A DNA stretch of 25,962 bases from Candidatus Nealsonbacteria bacterium RIFCSPLOWO2_01_FULL_38_120 (lineage in GTDB: Bacteria; Patescibacteriota; Minisyncoccia; Minisyncoccales; GWA2-38-27). The notes below the pieces were generated by a model. That model did no database searches. It saw only the letters and a program-made list of their open reading frames with translations, and had not been told where the DNA came from. Below, in pieces: positions 1 to 8,194 of this stretch (within the stretch, counting starts at the first letter, position 1; each line of letters begins with the position of its first letter). The translations under genes and the position numbers were made by a program. The DNA lies in assembly GCA_001821475.1 (NCBI GenBank), contig MHMF01000025.1, positions 1 through 25,962 on the forward strand, in the 5' to 3' direction.

Positions 1-801
1 ATAAACGCGAAAAAAGGATTTACCCTCAATCTAAAAGAGTTTTGGCTGTATAGGGAGCTTTTGTATTTTTTGGCATGGAGAGACCTTAAAGTAAGATATA
101 AGCAAACTGTTTTGGGGGCTCTTTGGGCTGTTATTCAGCCATTCGTGACAATGTTTATTTTCAGTATTTTTTTCGGCAGAGTGGCTGGAATCGGTTCAGG
201 AGATATCCCTTATCCGATTTTTGTTTATACTGGTTTGCTTTTTTGGACTTATTTTTCCAGCTCTTTAGGTGGAATCAGCAGCTGCCTGCTTGGCAGTCAA
301 AACCTTATTCAAAAAGTATATTTTCCCCGCCTGATTCTGCCTTTTTCAACTACAATTGTTTATTTGGTTGATTTATTTTTCGCTTCGCTGGTTTTTGTCG
401 CTTTAATGGTTTATTATCATTTTATTCCCACCCTGATCGGTATTTTATTGATTATTCCCTGCCTATTTATCACTTTTTTATCTTTTACCGGCTTGGGATT
501 AATTCTTGCGGCAATAAATGTAAAATATCGCGATGTTCGCTACGCCTTGCCATTTTTTCTCCAAACATTGATTTTTGTTACGCCTGTTATTTACGCCACC
601 AGTATTTTAGGAAAATACCAATGGCTGTTTTATTTTAATCCGATGTCGGGAGTAATTGAAACAATGAGAGCCGGCTTATTGGGAACAGGGGCAATTAATT
701 GGTGGCTCTTAGGCGCATCAGCTGTTTTTGGCATTATTATTTTTTTTCTTGGCATTATTTATTTCCGCAAGACGGAAAAATATTTTGCAGATTTAATATA
801 G
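1..801 (+). CDS. wzm: ABC-2 type polysaccharide export permease (Wzm-like), 5' partial
   Basis: Membrane subunit of an ABC exporter that moves a finished glycan across the cytoplasmic membrane, paired with the ATPase directly downstream. The frame is open back to base 1, and the upstream residues (for example LNLKEFWLYREL just before the TTG at 61) fit the cytoplasmic N-terminus of this family. The real start is therefore probably outside the window, and TTG 61 is not a convincing start. The motif RDLKVRYKQTVLGALWAVIQP is the family's conserved entry into the first membrane helix. About six hydrophobic segments follow, including a central NVKYRDVRYALPF loop and a C-terminal helix ending in FRKTEKYFADLI. 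Only 7 bases separate its stop from the next gene. The family call is secure; the transported polymer is not known. Confidence 0.92.
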   Translation: MNAKKGFTLNLKEFWLYRELLYFLAWRDLKVRYKQTVLGALWAVIQPFVTMFIFSIFFGRVAGIGSGDIPYPIFVYTGLLFWTYFSSSLGGISSCLLGSQNLIQKVYFPRLILPFSTTIVYLVDLFFASLVFVALMVYYHFIPTLIGILLIIPCLFITFLSFTGLGLILAAINVKYRDVRYALPFFLQTLIFVTPVIYATSILGKYQWLFYFNPMSGVIETMRAGLLGTGAINWWLLGASAVFGIIIFFLGIIYFRKTEKYFADLI

Positions 802-808
802 TAATTAT

Positions 809-2077
809 ATGAAAGTTATTGAAGTTAATAATTTATCAAAAAGTTATCGCATAGGCGCAAGAAGAGAAGCCTATTTTTCGATTAGAGAGGATATTTCTGA
901 TTTTCTAAAAAATCCGTTCCAATGGTTAAGGGATTATAGAGCAAGCAGAGAAAATTTTTGGGCGTTGAAAGATGTAAGTTTTTCAGTGGAAGAAGGCGAG
1001 GTATTGGGGATTATCGGTTTGAATGGCGCGGGCAAAAGCACTCTTTTGAAAATTTTATCCCGAATTACTCCTCCGACTGAAGGAGAAGCGATAATTAAAG
1101 GCAGAGTGCGCAGTTTGCTGGAAGTCGGCACTGGTTTTCATCCGGAATTAACCGGCAGAGAGAATATTTATCTTAATGGCGCGATTTTAGGTATGACTAA
1201 AAAAGAAATTGAATCAAAATTTAATGAAATTATTGAATTTTCTGAGATCGGAAAATTTTTAGACACTCCGGTCAAAAAATATTCTAGCGGAATGTATGTT
1301 CGTTTGGCTTTTTCCGTGGCGGCTCACCTTGAGCCAGAGATTTTAATTATAGACGAGGTCTTGGCAGTGGGGGATACGGCTTTCCAAAAAAAATGTTTGA
1401 AAAGAATGGAGGGGGTGGCAAAAGGAGGCAGAACAGTGCTGTTTGTGAGTCATAATATGTCTGCTATTTCTTCCCTTTGCAGCAGGGCGATATTATTGCG
1501 GCAAGGCAAGGTAGCGGCTCAAGGCCCGGCATCGCAAGTGGTCAACGAATACCTTTCCACAGAAGGCGGTTCGTCAAGCCAAATTTCTTGGTCTTTTGAG
1601 GACGCGCCTGGCTCTGAGTTAATGAAATTCAAATCAATAAAAGCGCTTAATAAACAGGGCGAGGTTTCTCTTAATATAGAAATAAACGAGCCGTGCGATA
1701 TTGAAATAGAATTTTGGTGTCTTAAAAAAACAAAAATAACTCCGAGTCTGCATTTATACAATCAGTTTGGGGTTTTGCTTTTTTATACAATGAATCTCCA
1801 TGATAAAAATTGGGGGCGGAAAGAATACGAGCCGGGCCTATACAAATGTTCCTGCAGAATGCCGGCTAATTTATTCAATGAAGGCACATATTATGTTAAC
1901 GCTTATTTGAGTAGAGATGTCGGCCAGCCGGCCGACGCAGTTAAAGAACCGGCTGTATTTTTTCGGATATATGAGGAATACAGCGCAGACAGAACAATGT
2001 ATATGCCGGGTCAATACCTTGGGGCAATCAGGCCGCTTTTAAGTTGGAATATAGATTATCAAGGTCCGCTTGGATAG
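809..2077 (+). CDS. wzt: ABC transporter ATPase with C-terminal glycan-recognition-type extension (Wzt-like)
   Basis: Nucleotide-binding subunit of the polysaccharide exporter, acting on the cytoplasmic side of the membrane. The ATPase domain occupies about residues 1-250: Walker A GLNGAGKST (70-78), signature YSSGM (158-162), Walker B ILIIDE ending at E183, and the switch histidine H215 in FVSHN. At 422 residues it is far longer than a bare ATPase. The part after about residue 255 is beta-rich and matches in size the Wzt C-terminal domain that reads the end or modification state of the glycan in O9a/O8-type systems. That last role is inferred from architecture. There is no clear Shine-Dalgarno before ATG 809. 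It sits directly after the permease, as in wzm-wzt pairs. Confidence 0.93.
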   Translation: MKVIEVNNLSKSYRIGARREAYFSIREDISDFLKNPFQWLRDYRASRENFWALKDVSFSVEEGEVLGIIGLNGAGKSTLLKILSRITPPTEGEAIIKGRVRSLLEVGTGFHPELTGRENIYLNGAILGMTKKEIESKFNEIIEFSEIGKFLDTPVKKYSSGMYVRLAFSVAAHLEPEILIIDEVLAVGDTAFQKKCLKRMEGVAKGGRTVLFVSHNMSAISSLCSRAILLRQGKVAAQGPASQVVNEYLSTEGGSSSQISWSFEDAPGSELMKFKSIKALNKQGEVSLNIEINEPCDIEIEFWCLKKTKITPSLHLYNQFGVLLFYTMNLHDKNWGRKEYEPGLYKCSCRMPANLFNEGTYYVNAYLSRDVGQPADAVKEPAVFFRIYEEYSADRTMYMPGQYLGAIRPLLSWNIDYQGPLG

Positions 2078-2112
2078 AAAATTTTATCCGTCTTCGTCTT
2101 ATTGGCGGGACC

Positions 2113-3132
2113 ATGGCGCGGCAAAGAAAAATTATGATTCAAATAAATAAAATTTTAATTACGGGAATAACAGGTTTTGTGGGCAGTCACTTGGCGGACT
2201 ATGTTTTAGCTAATTTTCCCAATGTCCAAATTTTCGGTTTGAGCCGATGGAGATCGCCAAAGGATAATATAAAACATATTCTTAATAAAGTTGTTTTAGA
2301 ATATGGCGACTTAACTGACTTGCCCTCTATCCAAGCAATTTTGGCGGAACATAAGCCGGATGTCATATTCCATTTAGCGGCCCAATCTTATGTGGATTTT
2401 AGTTTTATTTCTCCCATATCAACTTTGGAAGCGAATGTTATAGGAACCTGCAATTTGTTGGAAGCGGTAAAAGGACTGAAAATTAGTTCTAATTATGATC
2501 CGATATTTCATATCTGCTCGTCATCAGAGGTTTATGGACAAGTGAAAGAAGAAGAGGCGCCGATTAAAGAAACAAATCCATTCAGGCCCGCTTCGCCTTA
2601 CGCTGTAAGCAAAGTGGCGGAAGATATGCTCGGCTTGCAATATTGGCTGTCTTGGAAAATTAAAACAATCAGGACCCGGCTTTTCACTCATACGGGAGCG
2701 AGGCGAGGCGAGGTTTTTTCCGAATCAAATTTTGCCAAACAAATTGCCGCGATTGAAGCGGGGCAGCAACCGCCGGCGATTAAAGTCGGAAATTTAAATA
2801 GCGTCCGAACATACTTGGATATTAAAGACGCGGTAAGGGCTTATTGGCTATTGGCGGATAAATCCCTCGCCGGAGAAGTTTATAATGTAGGCGGGGTTGA
2901 AACAATGACTGTCGGTGAAATGCTTGATCGGCTCTTGAATCTTTCGCAAGTAAAAGATATAAAAATTGAAGTTGACCCCAGCCGTTTGAGGCCGTCTGAT
3001 GTTACTTTTCAGATTCCTTGCGTTGACAAATTTATTTCTGCTACCGGCTGGAAGCCAGAAATAAAATTTGATAAAACATTGGATGATTTGCTAAATTATT
3101 GGAGGGATTATTATAAAAATGGAGGAAAATAA
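2113..3132 (+). CDS. NDP-sugar 4,6-dehydratase/reductase of the extended SDR family (Gmd/RMD-like)
   Basis: Rossmann enzyme acting on a nucleotide sugar, most like GDP-mannose 4,6-dehydratase and GDP-4-keto-6-deoxymannose reductase. The NAD(P) motif is TGITGFVGSH (about 17-26). The active-site segment SSSEVYG and an intact YxxxK pair (Y163, K167 in YAVSK) follow. GARRGEVF resembles the GDP-binding RRGE of Gmd, while KQIAAIEAG and VGNLNSVRTYLDIKDAVRAYW resemble RMD, so I leave both open. I chose ATG 2113, preceded by GGCGGGA; ATG 2134 is an alternative. A frame open from TTG 2044 overlaps the ATPase gene and is unlikely. With heptose genes in the same window, the substrate could be GDP-heptose, as for DmhA/DdahA-type enzymes. 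It overlaps the next gene by 14 nt. Confidence 0.85.
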   Translation: MARQRKIMIQINKILITGITGFVGSHLADYVLANFPNVQIFGLSRWRSPKDNIKHILNKVVLEYGDLTDLPSIQAILAEHKPDVIFHLAAQSYVDFSFISPISTLEANVIGTCNLLEAVKGLKISSNYDPIFHICSSSEVYGQVKEEEAPIKETNPFRPASPYAVSKVAEDMLGLQYWLSWKIKTIRTRLFTHTGARRGEVFSESNFAKQIAAIEAGQQPPAIKVGNLNSVRTYLDIKDAVRAYWLLADKSLAGEVYNVGGVETMTVGEMLDRLLNLSQVKDIKIEVDPSRLRPSDVTFQIPCVDKFISATGWKPEIKFDKTLDDLLNYWRDYYKNGGK

Positions 3133-4102
3133 ATGTAATTGCAATATGTTTGATTTAAATACAGAGCTTTACAAAAAATTATATTTAATCAGGACCGCGG
3201 AAAAAAAGATTCAGGAATATTATCCGCAGGATAAAATGAAAACGCCTATGCATATGTCTATGGGCGAAGAAGCCATTGTTGTCGGTATTTGTCAGGCGTT
3301 GAAAAAAGAAGACCATGTTTTTGGCAGTTGCCGCAGTCATGGATTGTATCTGGCTAAAACAGGGGAAACAGACCAATTTTTCGCGGAAATGTATGGGAAA
3401 GTAACCGGCGGAGCAAAAGGAAAGGCCGGCTCTATGCATTTGTCAGCGCCTGAAATGGGTTTAATGGGAGTAATGGCCATTGTCGCAGGAGGCATTCCGG
3501 TTGCCGTCGGAGTCGCTTTTGCCAACAAGCGGCAAAAAAATAATAAAATCGCGGCTATATTTTTCGGAGACGGGGCTATTGAGGAAGGCTGTTTTTGGGA
3601 AAGCTTAAATGTTGCCTGCTTAATGAAACTGCCGATTTTATTTATTTGCGAGGACAATAGATTTGCTAAAAATACGCCTGACATTAAAAGGCATGGCTAT
3701 AAAAATATTTCTGAAATTGTTTCTAAGTTTGATTGCAATGTTTTTGAAGAAGAAAGCACTGACGCGGAAGTTATTTATAATTTAACCAGGCGAGCGATAG
3801 ATTTAATGAGCGCGAATGGAATGCCTTGTTTTCTGCATTTAAGATATTACAGGTATTTAGAACATGTTGGAGTTAATGAATATTTTAATGAAGAATATCG
3901 GCTAAGAGAAGAGTTTGAAAAATGGAAAGAAAAAGACCCGATTGACTTGCAGAGAAAAAAACTTTTGGTCCTTGGTATGGCGGAGGATAATATAAAAAAA
4001 ATTGAAAAAGAAATAGACGATAAAATTGGAATAAGCGTTGATTTGGCCGATAAAGCGCCCTTCGCAGAAATATCAGAGGTGTATAAAGATGTTTTTTTAT
4101 GA
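3119..4102 (+). CDS. TPP-dependent dehydrogenase E1 alpha-like subunit (PDH/acetoin type)
   Basis: Alpha half of a thiamine-diphosphate enzyme of the pyruvate/branched-chain/acetoin dehydrogenase E1 family. The substrate would be a 2-oxo acid or ketol donor. The TPP/Mg motif starts at GDGAIEEG (150-157) and ends with the metal ligand N180 in CEDN. The conserved SHG (73-75) and the KAGSMHL segment near 102-108 are typical of the alpha subunit. At 327 residues it has the usual length. GGAGG lies about 13 bases before ATG 3119; Met10 at 3146 is an alternative. No E2 (lipoyl acyltransferase) or E3 gene is visible, so a free E1 pair transferring a two-carbon unit, perhaps to a nucleotide sugar, is more likely than a full dehydrogenase complex. 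That role is inferred. Confidence 0.88.
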   Translation: MEENKCNCNMFDLNTELYKKLYLIRTAEKKIQEYYPQDKMKTPMHMSMGEEAIVVGICQALKKEDHVFGSCRSHGLYLAKTGETDQFFAEMYGKVTGGAKGKAGSMHLSAPEMGLMGVMAIVAGGIPVAVGVAFANKRQKNNKIAAIFFGDGAIEEGCFWESLNVACLMKLPILFICEDNRFAKNTPDIKRHGYKNISEIVSKFDCNVFEEESTDAEVIYNLTRRAIDLMSANGMPCFLHLRYYRYLEHVGVNEYFNEEYRLREEFEKWKEKDPIDLQRKKLLVLGMAEDNIKKIEKEIDDKIGISVDLADKAPFAEISEVYKDVFL

Positions 4103-4163
4103 GCCCCATTAGATTAGAATTTTTTATTTTTAATAAGATAAGGGGCAATTTCTGAACAAAATT

Positions 4164-5222
4164 ATGGAAATTTCTAACGGGGAAAGGAGAATTAGTTATT
4201 GCCAAGCGATAAACGAAGCCATTTCTCAAGAGATGGAAAGGGATTCTAATGTTTTTGTTTATGGCATAGGAGTTCCGGACAATAAAAGGATATTCGGAAC
4301 AACTAACGGTTTAGTGGAGAAATTTGGCGAAGAGAGATGTTTTGACACCCCGATTTCTGAAGACGCAATGACCGGTTTCGGATTAGGAGCGGCATTAAAC
4401 GGGATGCGTCCGATACATATTCATGAGAGGGTTGATTTTTTGCTTTTAGCGATGAACCAGCTTGCTAATATCGTTTCAAGTTGGAATTATGGGTCAGGCG
4501 GAAAGATGAATGTTCCGCTTACAATTAGGGCGATTATCGGCAGGGGATGGGGACAGGGCTTCCAGCACAGCAAAAGCATGTATTCTGTTTTTGCTCATAT
4601 TCCGGGGTTAAAAATTGTTATTCCAACTACCGCCAGAGATGCTAAAGGATTATTAGTGTCAGCGATTAGGGAAAATAATCCGGTGATAGTTATTGAGCAT
4701 AGGTGGCTTTATTATCAGGAAGAAGATGTTCCAGAAGAGCCATACGCCATACCATTAGGTTTGGCGAATATCTTAAGGGAGGGTAAGGATTTAACGATCG
4801 TGGCGACTTCATGGATGAATGTTGAGGCTATGGAAGCAGCTGAAATTTTGAAGAAAAGAGGCGTAAGCGTTGAAATAGTTGACCCAAGGACAATCTCTCC
4901 GTTTAATGATGAGCTGGTTATTAAGTCAGTGCAAAAGACAGGCCGGTGCATTGTGGCGGACAATGATTGGCTTGATTGCGGATTTAGCGCTGAGGTGGCG
5001 GCTCGGGTTTCTGAAAAATGTTTTGGCAGATTAAGATGTTCTGTTCAGAGAATAGGATACGCTCATACACCCTGCCCGACAGCAAGGCATTTGGAAAACG
5101 AATTTTATCCCAATGCCGAAAAAATTATCAGGACAGCTGAAAAAATGCTTGGCATAAGCCATGCTGATTTATCAAAAGAAATTTTTTATAGCTATGAAAA
5201 AAAATTCAAAGGACCTTTTTAA
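4164..5222 (+). CDS. TPP-dependent dehydrogenase E1 beta-like subunit
   Basis: Beta half that would complete the alpha/beta active site with the gene 61 bp upstream. The catalytic glutamate lies in TPISEDAMTGFGLGAAL, equivalent to the TPIxE of E1 beta. GQGFQHSKSMYS matches the conserved QHS segment. The transketolase C-terminal-type domain runs from about residue 205, with the VEIVDPRTISPFN signature of the family. At 352 residues it is slightly longer than a typical E1 beta (about 325); the extra length is at the C-terminus (KIIRTAEKMLGIS onward). No Shine-Dalgarno is evident before ATG 4164. Pairs of this kind without E2/E3 are reported in natural-product clusters that build two-carbon-branched octoses (trioxacarcin/kosinostatin type), which is the closest parallel I know. 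Confidence 0.88.
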   Translation: MEISNGERRISYCQAINEAISQEMERDSNVFVYGIGVPDNKRIFGTTNGLVEKFGEERCFDTPISEDAMTGFGLGAALNGMRPIHIHERVDFLLLAMNQLANIVSSWNYGSGGKMNVPLTIRAIIGRGWGQGFQHSKSMYSVFAHIPGLKIVIPTTARDAKGLLVSAIRENNPVIVIEHRWLYYQEEDVPEEPYAIPLGLANILREGKDLTIVATSWMNVEAMEAAEILKKRGVSVEIVDPRTISPFNDELVIKSVQKTGRCIVADNDWLDCGFSAEVAARVSEKCFGRLRCSVQRIGYAHTPCPTARHLENEFYPNAEKIIRTAEKMLGISHADLSKEIFYSYEKKFKGPF

Positions 5223-5243
5223 TTCAAAGTAAAAGATTTAAAA

Positions 5244-6350
5244 ATGAAAAAGACAAAACAACTGAATAATACTTCCGTAATATTGCCGGCTATTGGACAG
5301 GGAATGGGGGATTATCCGTGGGACGAAAATCAAATAAGTGTTTTGCGCGAAGGCATTGATTTGGGAATGAATCTTATTGATACAGCGGAAAATTATGATA
5401 ATGGAAATTCAGAAACGATTATCGGAAAAGCCATCAAGGGGATAAGAGAAAAAGTTATTATTTGCACAAAGTTTGCTCCCGAGCATAATTCATATAACGA
5501 TGTTTTAACGGCGGTTGAAGGAAGCTTGAAAAGATTGAAAACTGATTATATTGATATCTATCAAATGCACTGGCCTAATCCAAAAATTCCGTTTAAAAAA
5601 ACAATGGAAGCGATGGAAAAACTTGTCTGTCAGGGGAAAATAAAATATATCGGCCTAAGCAATCTTTATTTAGAGCAAATAAAAGAAGTTCAGAAAGCGC
5701 TGGATAAAAATAAAATTTACTCTTTCCAGATTGAATATAATTTTTTTGACCGGTTTATTGAAAATAACATTCTCCCATACTGCGAGAAAGAAAAAATAAT
5801 AACAATAGCGTATAGTCCGTTAGACCAGGGAAGAATTATTCCTGAAGATAACGACAAGTTAAAAATTTTTGAAAAAATTGCTGAAAAATATAATAAAACT
5901 ATTGCCCAGATAGCGCTGAATTGGCTGATTGCGCATCCTGTTGTTATTGCCATTCCCACAGCGAATCGGAAATACATAAAAGAAAATGCCGGGGCGGCTG
6001 ATTTTGAGATAAGTAAAGAAGATTTTAATAAAATAAGCGATCTTTACAATGCAAAGCCATCATATATTCAAGTGGATAAAATAGAAGTAAGCGCCGAAGG
6101 CCAGAGTAATAGAATGGTTTATAAAACAATAGAACAGGCGATAGAGAATAAATTAAATTTTGTCCCGAGCCCCAATGACTTGGCTCAATATTTTAAAAAT
6201 AATCTTAACGAGGAAATAAAACCAGTCCGGCTGATTAAGGGAGAAGGCGATAAATACCAATTAGTGGAAGGAAGAGTCCGCTATTGGGCATGGGTTATCG
6301 CCCATAACGGCGAAAAACCAATCACGGCATATATTAGAAAAAAGCTTTAA
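5244..6350 (+). CDS. Aldo/keto reductase fused to a C-terminal ParB/Srx-like domain
   Basis: NAD(P)H-dependent reductase with an unexpected tail. Residues 1 to about 270 form an AKR barrel. The full catalytic tetrad is visible: D46 and Y51 (DTAENYDNG), K76 (TKFAPE) and H109 (QMHWPNP). AIPTANRKYIKEN supplies the C-terminal cofactor-binding segment. From about 275 the protein changes character: YIQVDKIEV, a helical stretch, then KPVRLIKGEGDKYQLVEGRVRYWAW (326-350) and PITAYIRKK. This follows the ParB N-terminal/sulfiredoxin-like pattern (start strand, 'P+.. y.lveG.hRyxA', closing strand), with G343 and R346 in the key positions. The tail's function is unknown; nucleotide binding is plausible because ParB folds bind CTP. 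The reductase probably acts on a keto sugar made by neighbours. There is one frame and no stop between the parts. Confidence 0.82.
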   Translation: MKKTKQLNNTSVILPAIGQGMGDYPWDENQISVLREGIDLGMNLIDTAENYDNGNSETIIGKAIKGIREKVIICTKFAPEHNSYNDVLTAVEGSLKRLKTDYIDIYQMHWPNPKIPFKKTMEAMEKLVCQGKIKYIGLSNLYLEQIKEVQKALDKNKIYSFQIEYNFFDRFIENNILPYCEKEKIITIAYSPLDQGRIIPEDNDKLKIFEKIAEKYNKTIAQIALNWLIAHPVVIAIPTANRKYIKENAGAADFEISKEDFNKISDLYNAKPSYIQVDKIEVSAEGQSNRMVYKTIEQAIENKLNFVPSPNDLAQYFKNNLNEEIKPVRLIKGEGDKYQLVEGRVRYWAWVIAHNGEKPITAYIRKKL

Positions 6351-6391
6351 AGCCGAATTAAAATATAATAGTATTATTTATTTTTAAGTTT

Positions 6392-7144
6392 ATGGAAAAA
6401 AATATACCTAAGTTTTATAACAGCCCAGAAGAAAAATCAGCCCGAGACCAATTTGTTGAACATTTCAGAAATTGTCCCATCCCAAACGACCAAATTCTTT
6501 CCAACCTCGGATTATTTTTAAATTCTAAGAATCTGGCAAGAATTCTTTTTGTGGACTATCTTTATAAGAAAATTATTGATACCCAGGGAATTGTTATTGA
6601 ATTCGGAACATGGTGGGGTCAGAATCTTGCCCTATTTTCCAGTTTAAGAGGAATATACGAGCCGTTTAATCGGCACAGAAAAATAGTTGGTTTTGACACT
6701 TTCACCGGTTTTCCTGGTATTTCGGAAAAAGACGGCGGTTCTGACCTTATGGTTAAAGACAATCTTTCTTTACCGGAAAATTATGTTGATTATTTAAGGA
6801 AAATAATGGAATTGCAGGAAAAAGACAATCCTATGTCTCATATTAAAAAATTTGATATTGTGGCAGGAGACGCTACTCTGACAATAGATAAATTCCTTAA
6901 AGAATATCCTGAAACAATTATCAGTTTGGCTTATTTTGATTTTGACATATATGAGCCGACAAAAAAATGTTTGGAAGCGATTAAGCCGCGCCTGATTAAA
7001 GGCAGTATATTAGGATTTGATGAATTAAATGACCATGATTCTCCGGGAGAAACAGCGGCGCTTAATGAAGTTTTCGGATTAAATAATATAAAATTAAAAA
7101 GATTTCCCTACGTTTCCAGAACATCTTATTTTGTCGTGGAGTAG
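6392..7144 (+). CDS. TylF/MycF-family sugar O-methyltransferase
   Basis: SAM-dependent O-methyltransferase of the macrocin-O-methyltransferase/dTDP-6-deoxyhexose 3-O-methyltransferase group, acting on a sugar hydroxyl. SAM motif I is VIEFGTWWGQNLALF (68-82). FDTFTGFPG (101-109) is a hallmark of the family. D160 in AGDAT and D183/D185 in YFDFDIYEPT match the metal-binding and catalytic acidic residues of TylF/MycF. At 250 residues it has the normal length. It sits 41 bp after the AKR gene and 102 bp before the duplicated cassette, so it likely methylates a sugar of the same polymer. Whether it acts on a free nucleotide sugar or on the chain cannot be told. Confidence 0.86.
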   Translation: MEKNIPKFYNSPEEKSARDQFVEHFRNCPIPNDQILSNLGLFLNSKNLARILFVDYLYKKIIDTQGIVIEFGTWWGQNLALFSSLRGIYEPFNRHRKIVGFDTFTGFPGISEKDGGSDLMVKDNLSLPENYVDYLRKIMELQEKDNPMSHIKKFDIVAGDATLTIDKFLKEYPETIISLAYFDFDIYEPTKKCLEAIKPRLIKGSILGFDELNDHDSPGETAALNEVFGLNNIKLKRFPYVSRTSYFVVE

Positions 7145-7159
7145 CATATCTTATAAGTA

Positions 7160-7183
7160 GTCGCTAAGCGACACATTAGTTTT
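7160..7183 (+). repeat. Small hairpin plus one copy of an 18-nt dispersed inverted repeat
   Basis: GTCGC-TAA-GCGAC (7160-7172) folds as a 5-bp hairpin. It overlaps AAGCGACACATTAGTTTT (7166-7183), whose exact reverse complement occurs at 24280-24297. Both copies are intergenic. The function is unknown; it resembles a small dispersed intergenic element. Confidence 0.6.
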
Positions 7184-7246
7184 AAGCTTTTCGTTTTGCG
7201 TTTTACGATTATATACGAAATAATTATCAAAAACAGCAAATTATTT

Positions 7247-8194
7247 ATGCCCCAAGAAATATATAAATTAGCCATAAGAGATTTCGCTAACTTATTGGGC
7301 ACAACCATTGATGATATTTCCGAAAATTGCAAAAGCTTGATTAACAAGTTTGATTTCAGATATAGGAAATTAAACAGTTCTGAACGAGATGCGGTTATTT
7401 TAAAAGTTATTAAAAAAATTGATTCAGGAGAGTTGTCTTTCTCCGGCAAAGAAAGAGAGAGTTCTTGGGAAACAGGTTGGTCGGAAAATTTTAACAATTT
7501 TATTAAAAGCGATTGCGATATCGCGGAATTAGTTCCAAAGTATATTAAGAAAGACCAGTCAATCAGGTTTTCCGGAGATTATATTATGCCTTTGGACGCG
7601 AATTTTGAAGTTAATTGGTACACAATCTTTAGAACATGGCTTTTTGAAAAATATTTTAAGGGTGCCTCGGCTATCTATGAATTTGCCTGCGGTTCCGGTT
7701 ATAATTTGCCTATTTTGGCAAAGCTTTATCCAGAAAAAGAGCTGCATGGCTTGGATTGGTCTCCGGCCTCCAAAGATATTGTCAATAAATTAGCTGAACA
7801 GTATCGCCTGAATATGACAGGCCATTTATTTAATATGTTTTCTCCTGACGAAAAATTAATATTAAGAGACAATAGCGCTGTTTTGACTATGGGCGGATTT
7901 GAGCAATTGGGAGAAAATTACAAAACATTTTTAAGTTATCTTGTAGGGAAATCCCCTTTAATTTGCGCGCATATGGAGCCATTGGTTGAATTATACAATC
8001 ATGATATTTTGATTGATTACTTAGGTATGAAATTCCATAAAAAAAGAGGATATTTAGGCAATTTTTTAACAAGTTTAAAAAAAATGGAATCGGAAAATAA
8101 AATTAAAATAATAAAAATTAAAAAAACAACAATGGGCAATTTGTTTCACGATGGTTATTGTTTCGTTGTTTGGGAATCCAATAAAACAAAATGA
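7247..8194 (+). CDS. Class I SAM methyltransferase-like protein, cassette copy 1
   Basis: A 315-residue protein with an N-terminal helical part (1 to about 130, with IRDFANLLG, DFRYRKLNSSERD and WETGWSENF) and a Rossmann SAM-binding part. Motif I is EFACGSGYN (145-153), where the first glycine of ExGxGxG is alanine; the two paralogs here have glycine. LHGLDW supplies the acidic end of strand 2. The C-terminal block AHMEPLVELY...KFHKKRGYLGNFLTSL is almost identical in copy 2. I chose ATG 7247 because the paralog at 9175 starts identically (MPQ.IYKL); an ATG at 7196 is open but unsupported. It overlaps the glycosyltransferase by ATGA. The substrate is unknown. The constant pairing with the GT suggests a glycan or sugar substrate. 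Confidence 0.78.
   Translation: MPQEIYKLAIRDFANLLGTTIDDISENCKSLINKFDFRYRKLNSSERDAVILKVIKKIDSGELSFSGKERESSWETGWSENFNNFIKSDCDIAELVPKYIKKDQSIRFSGDYIMPLDANFEVNWYTIFRTWLFEKYFKGASAIYEFACGSGYNLPILAKLYPEKELHGLDWSPASKDIVNKLAEQYRLNMTGHLFNMFSPDEKLILRDNSAVLTMGGFEQLGENYKTFLSYLVGKSPLICAHMEPLVELYNHDILIDYLGMKFHKKRGYLGNFLTSLKKMESENKIKIIKIKKTTMGNLFHDGYCFVVWESNKTK

Noticed and set aside
2044..2112. In-frame upstream extension of the Gmd-like gene from TTG 2044.
   Set aside because: It overlaps the ATPase gene, lacks SDR-like sequence, and would put the NAD motif about 40 residues too far in. ATG 2113 fits the family.
3337..3684. Minus-strand open frames of 60-140 codons throughout the window, such as this one.
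   Set aside because: They mirror strongly supported plus-strand genes, have low-complexity or non-family sequence, and lack start signals.
4103..4146. GCCCC...GGGGC pairing between the E1 alpha and E1 beta genes as a terminator.
   Set aside because: The stem has only 5 GC pairs with a 34-nt loop and no following T-run, and termination between two subunits of one enzyme would make little sense.
6364..6369. TATAAT as a -10 promoter element before the TylF-type gene.
   Set aside because: No -35-like element lies at a proper distance, and such hexamers are common by chance in AT-rich DNA.
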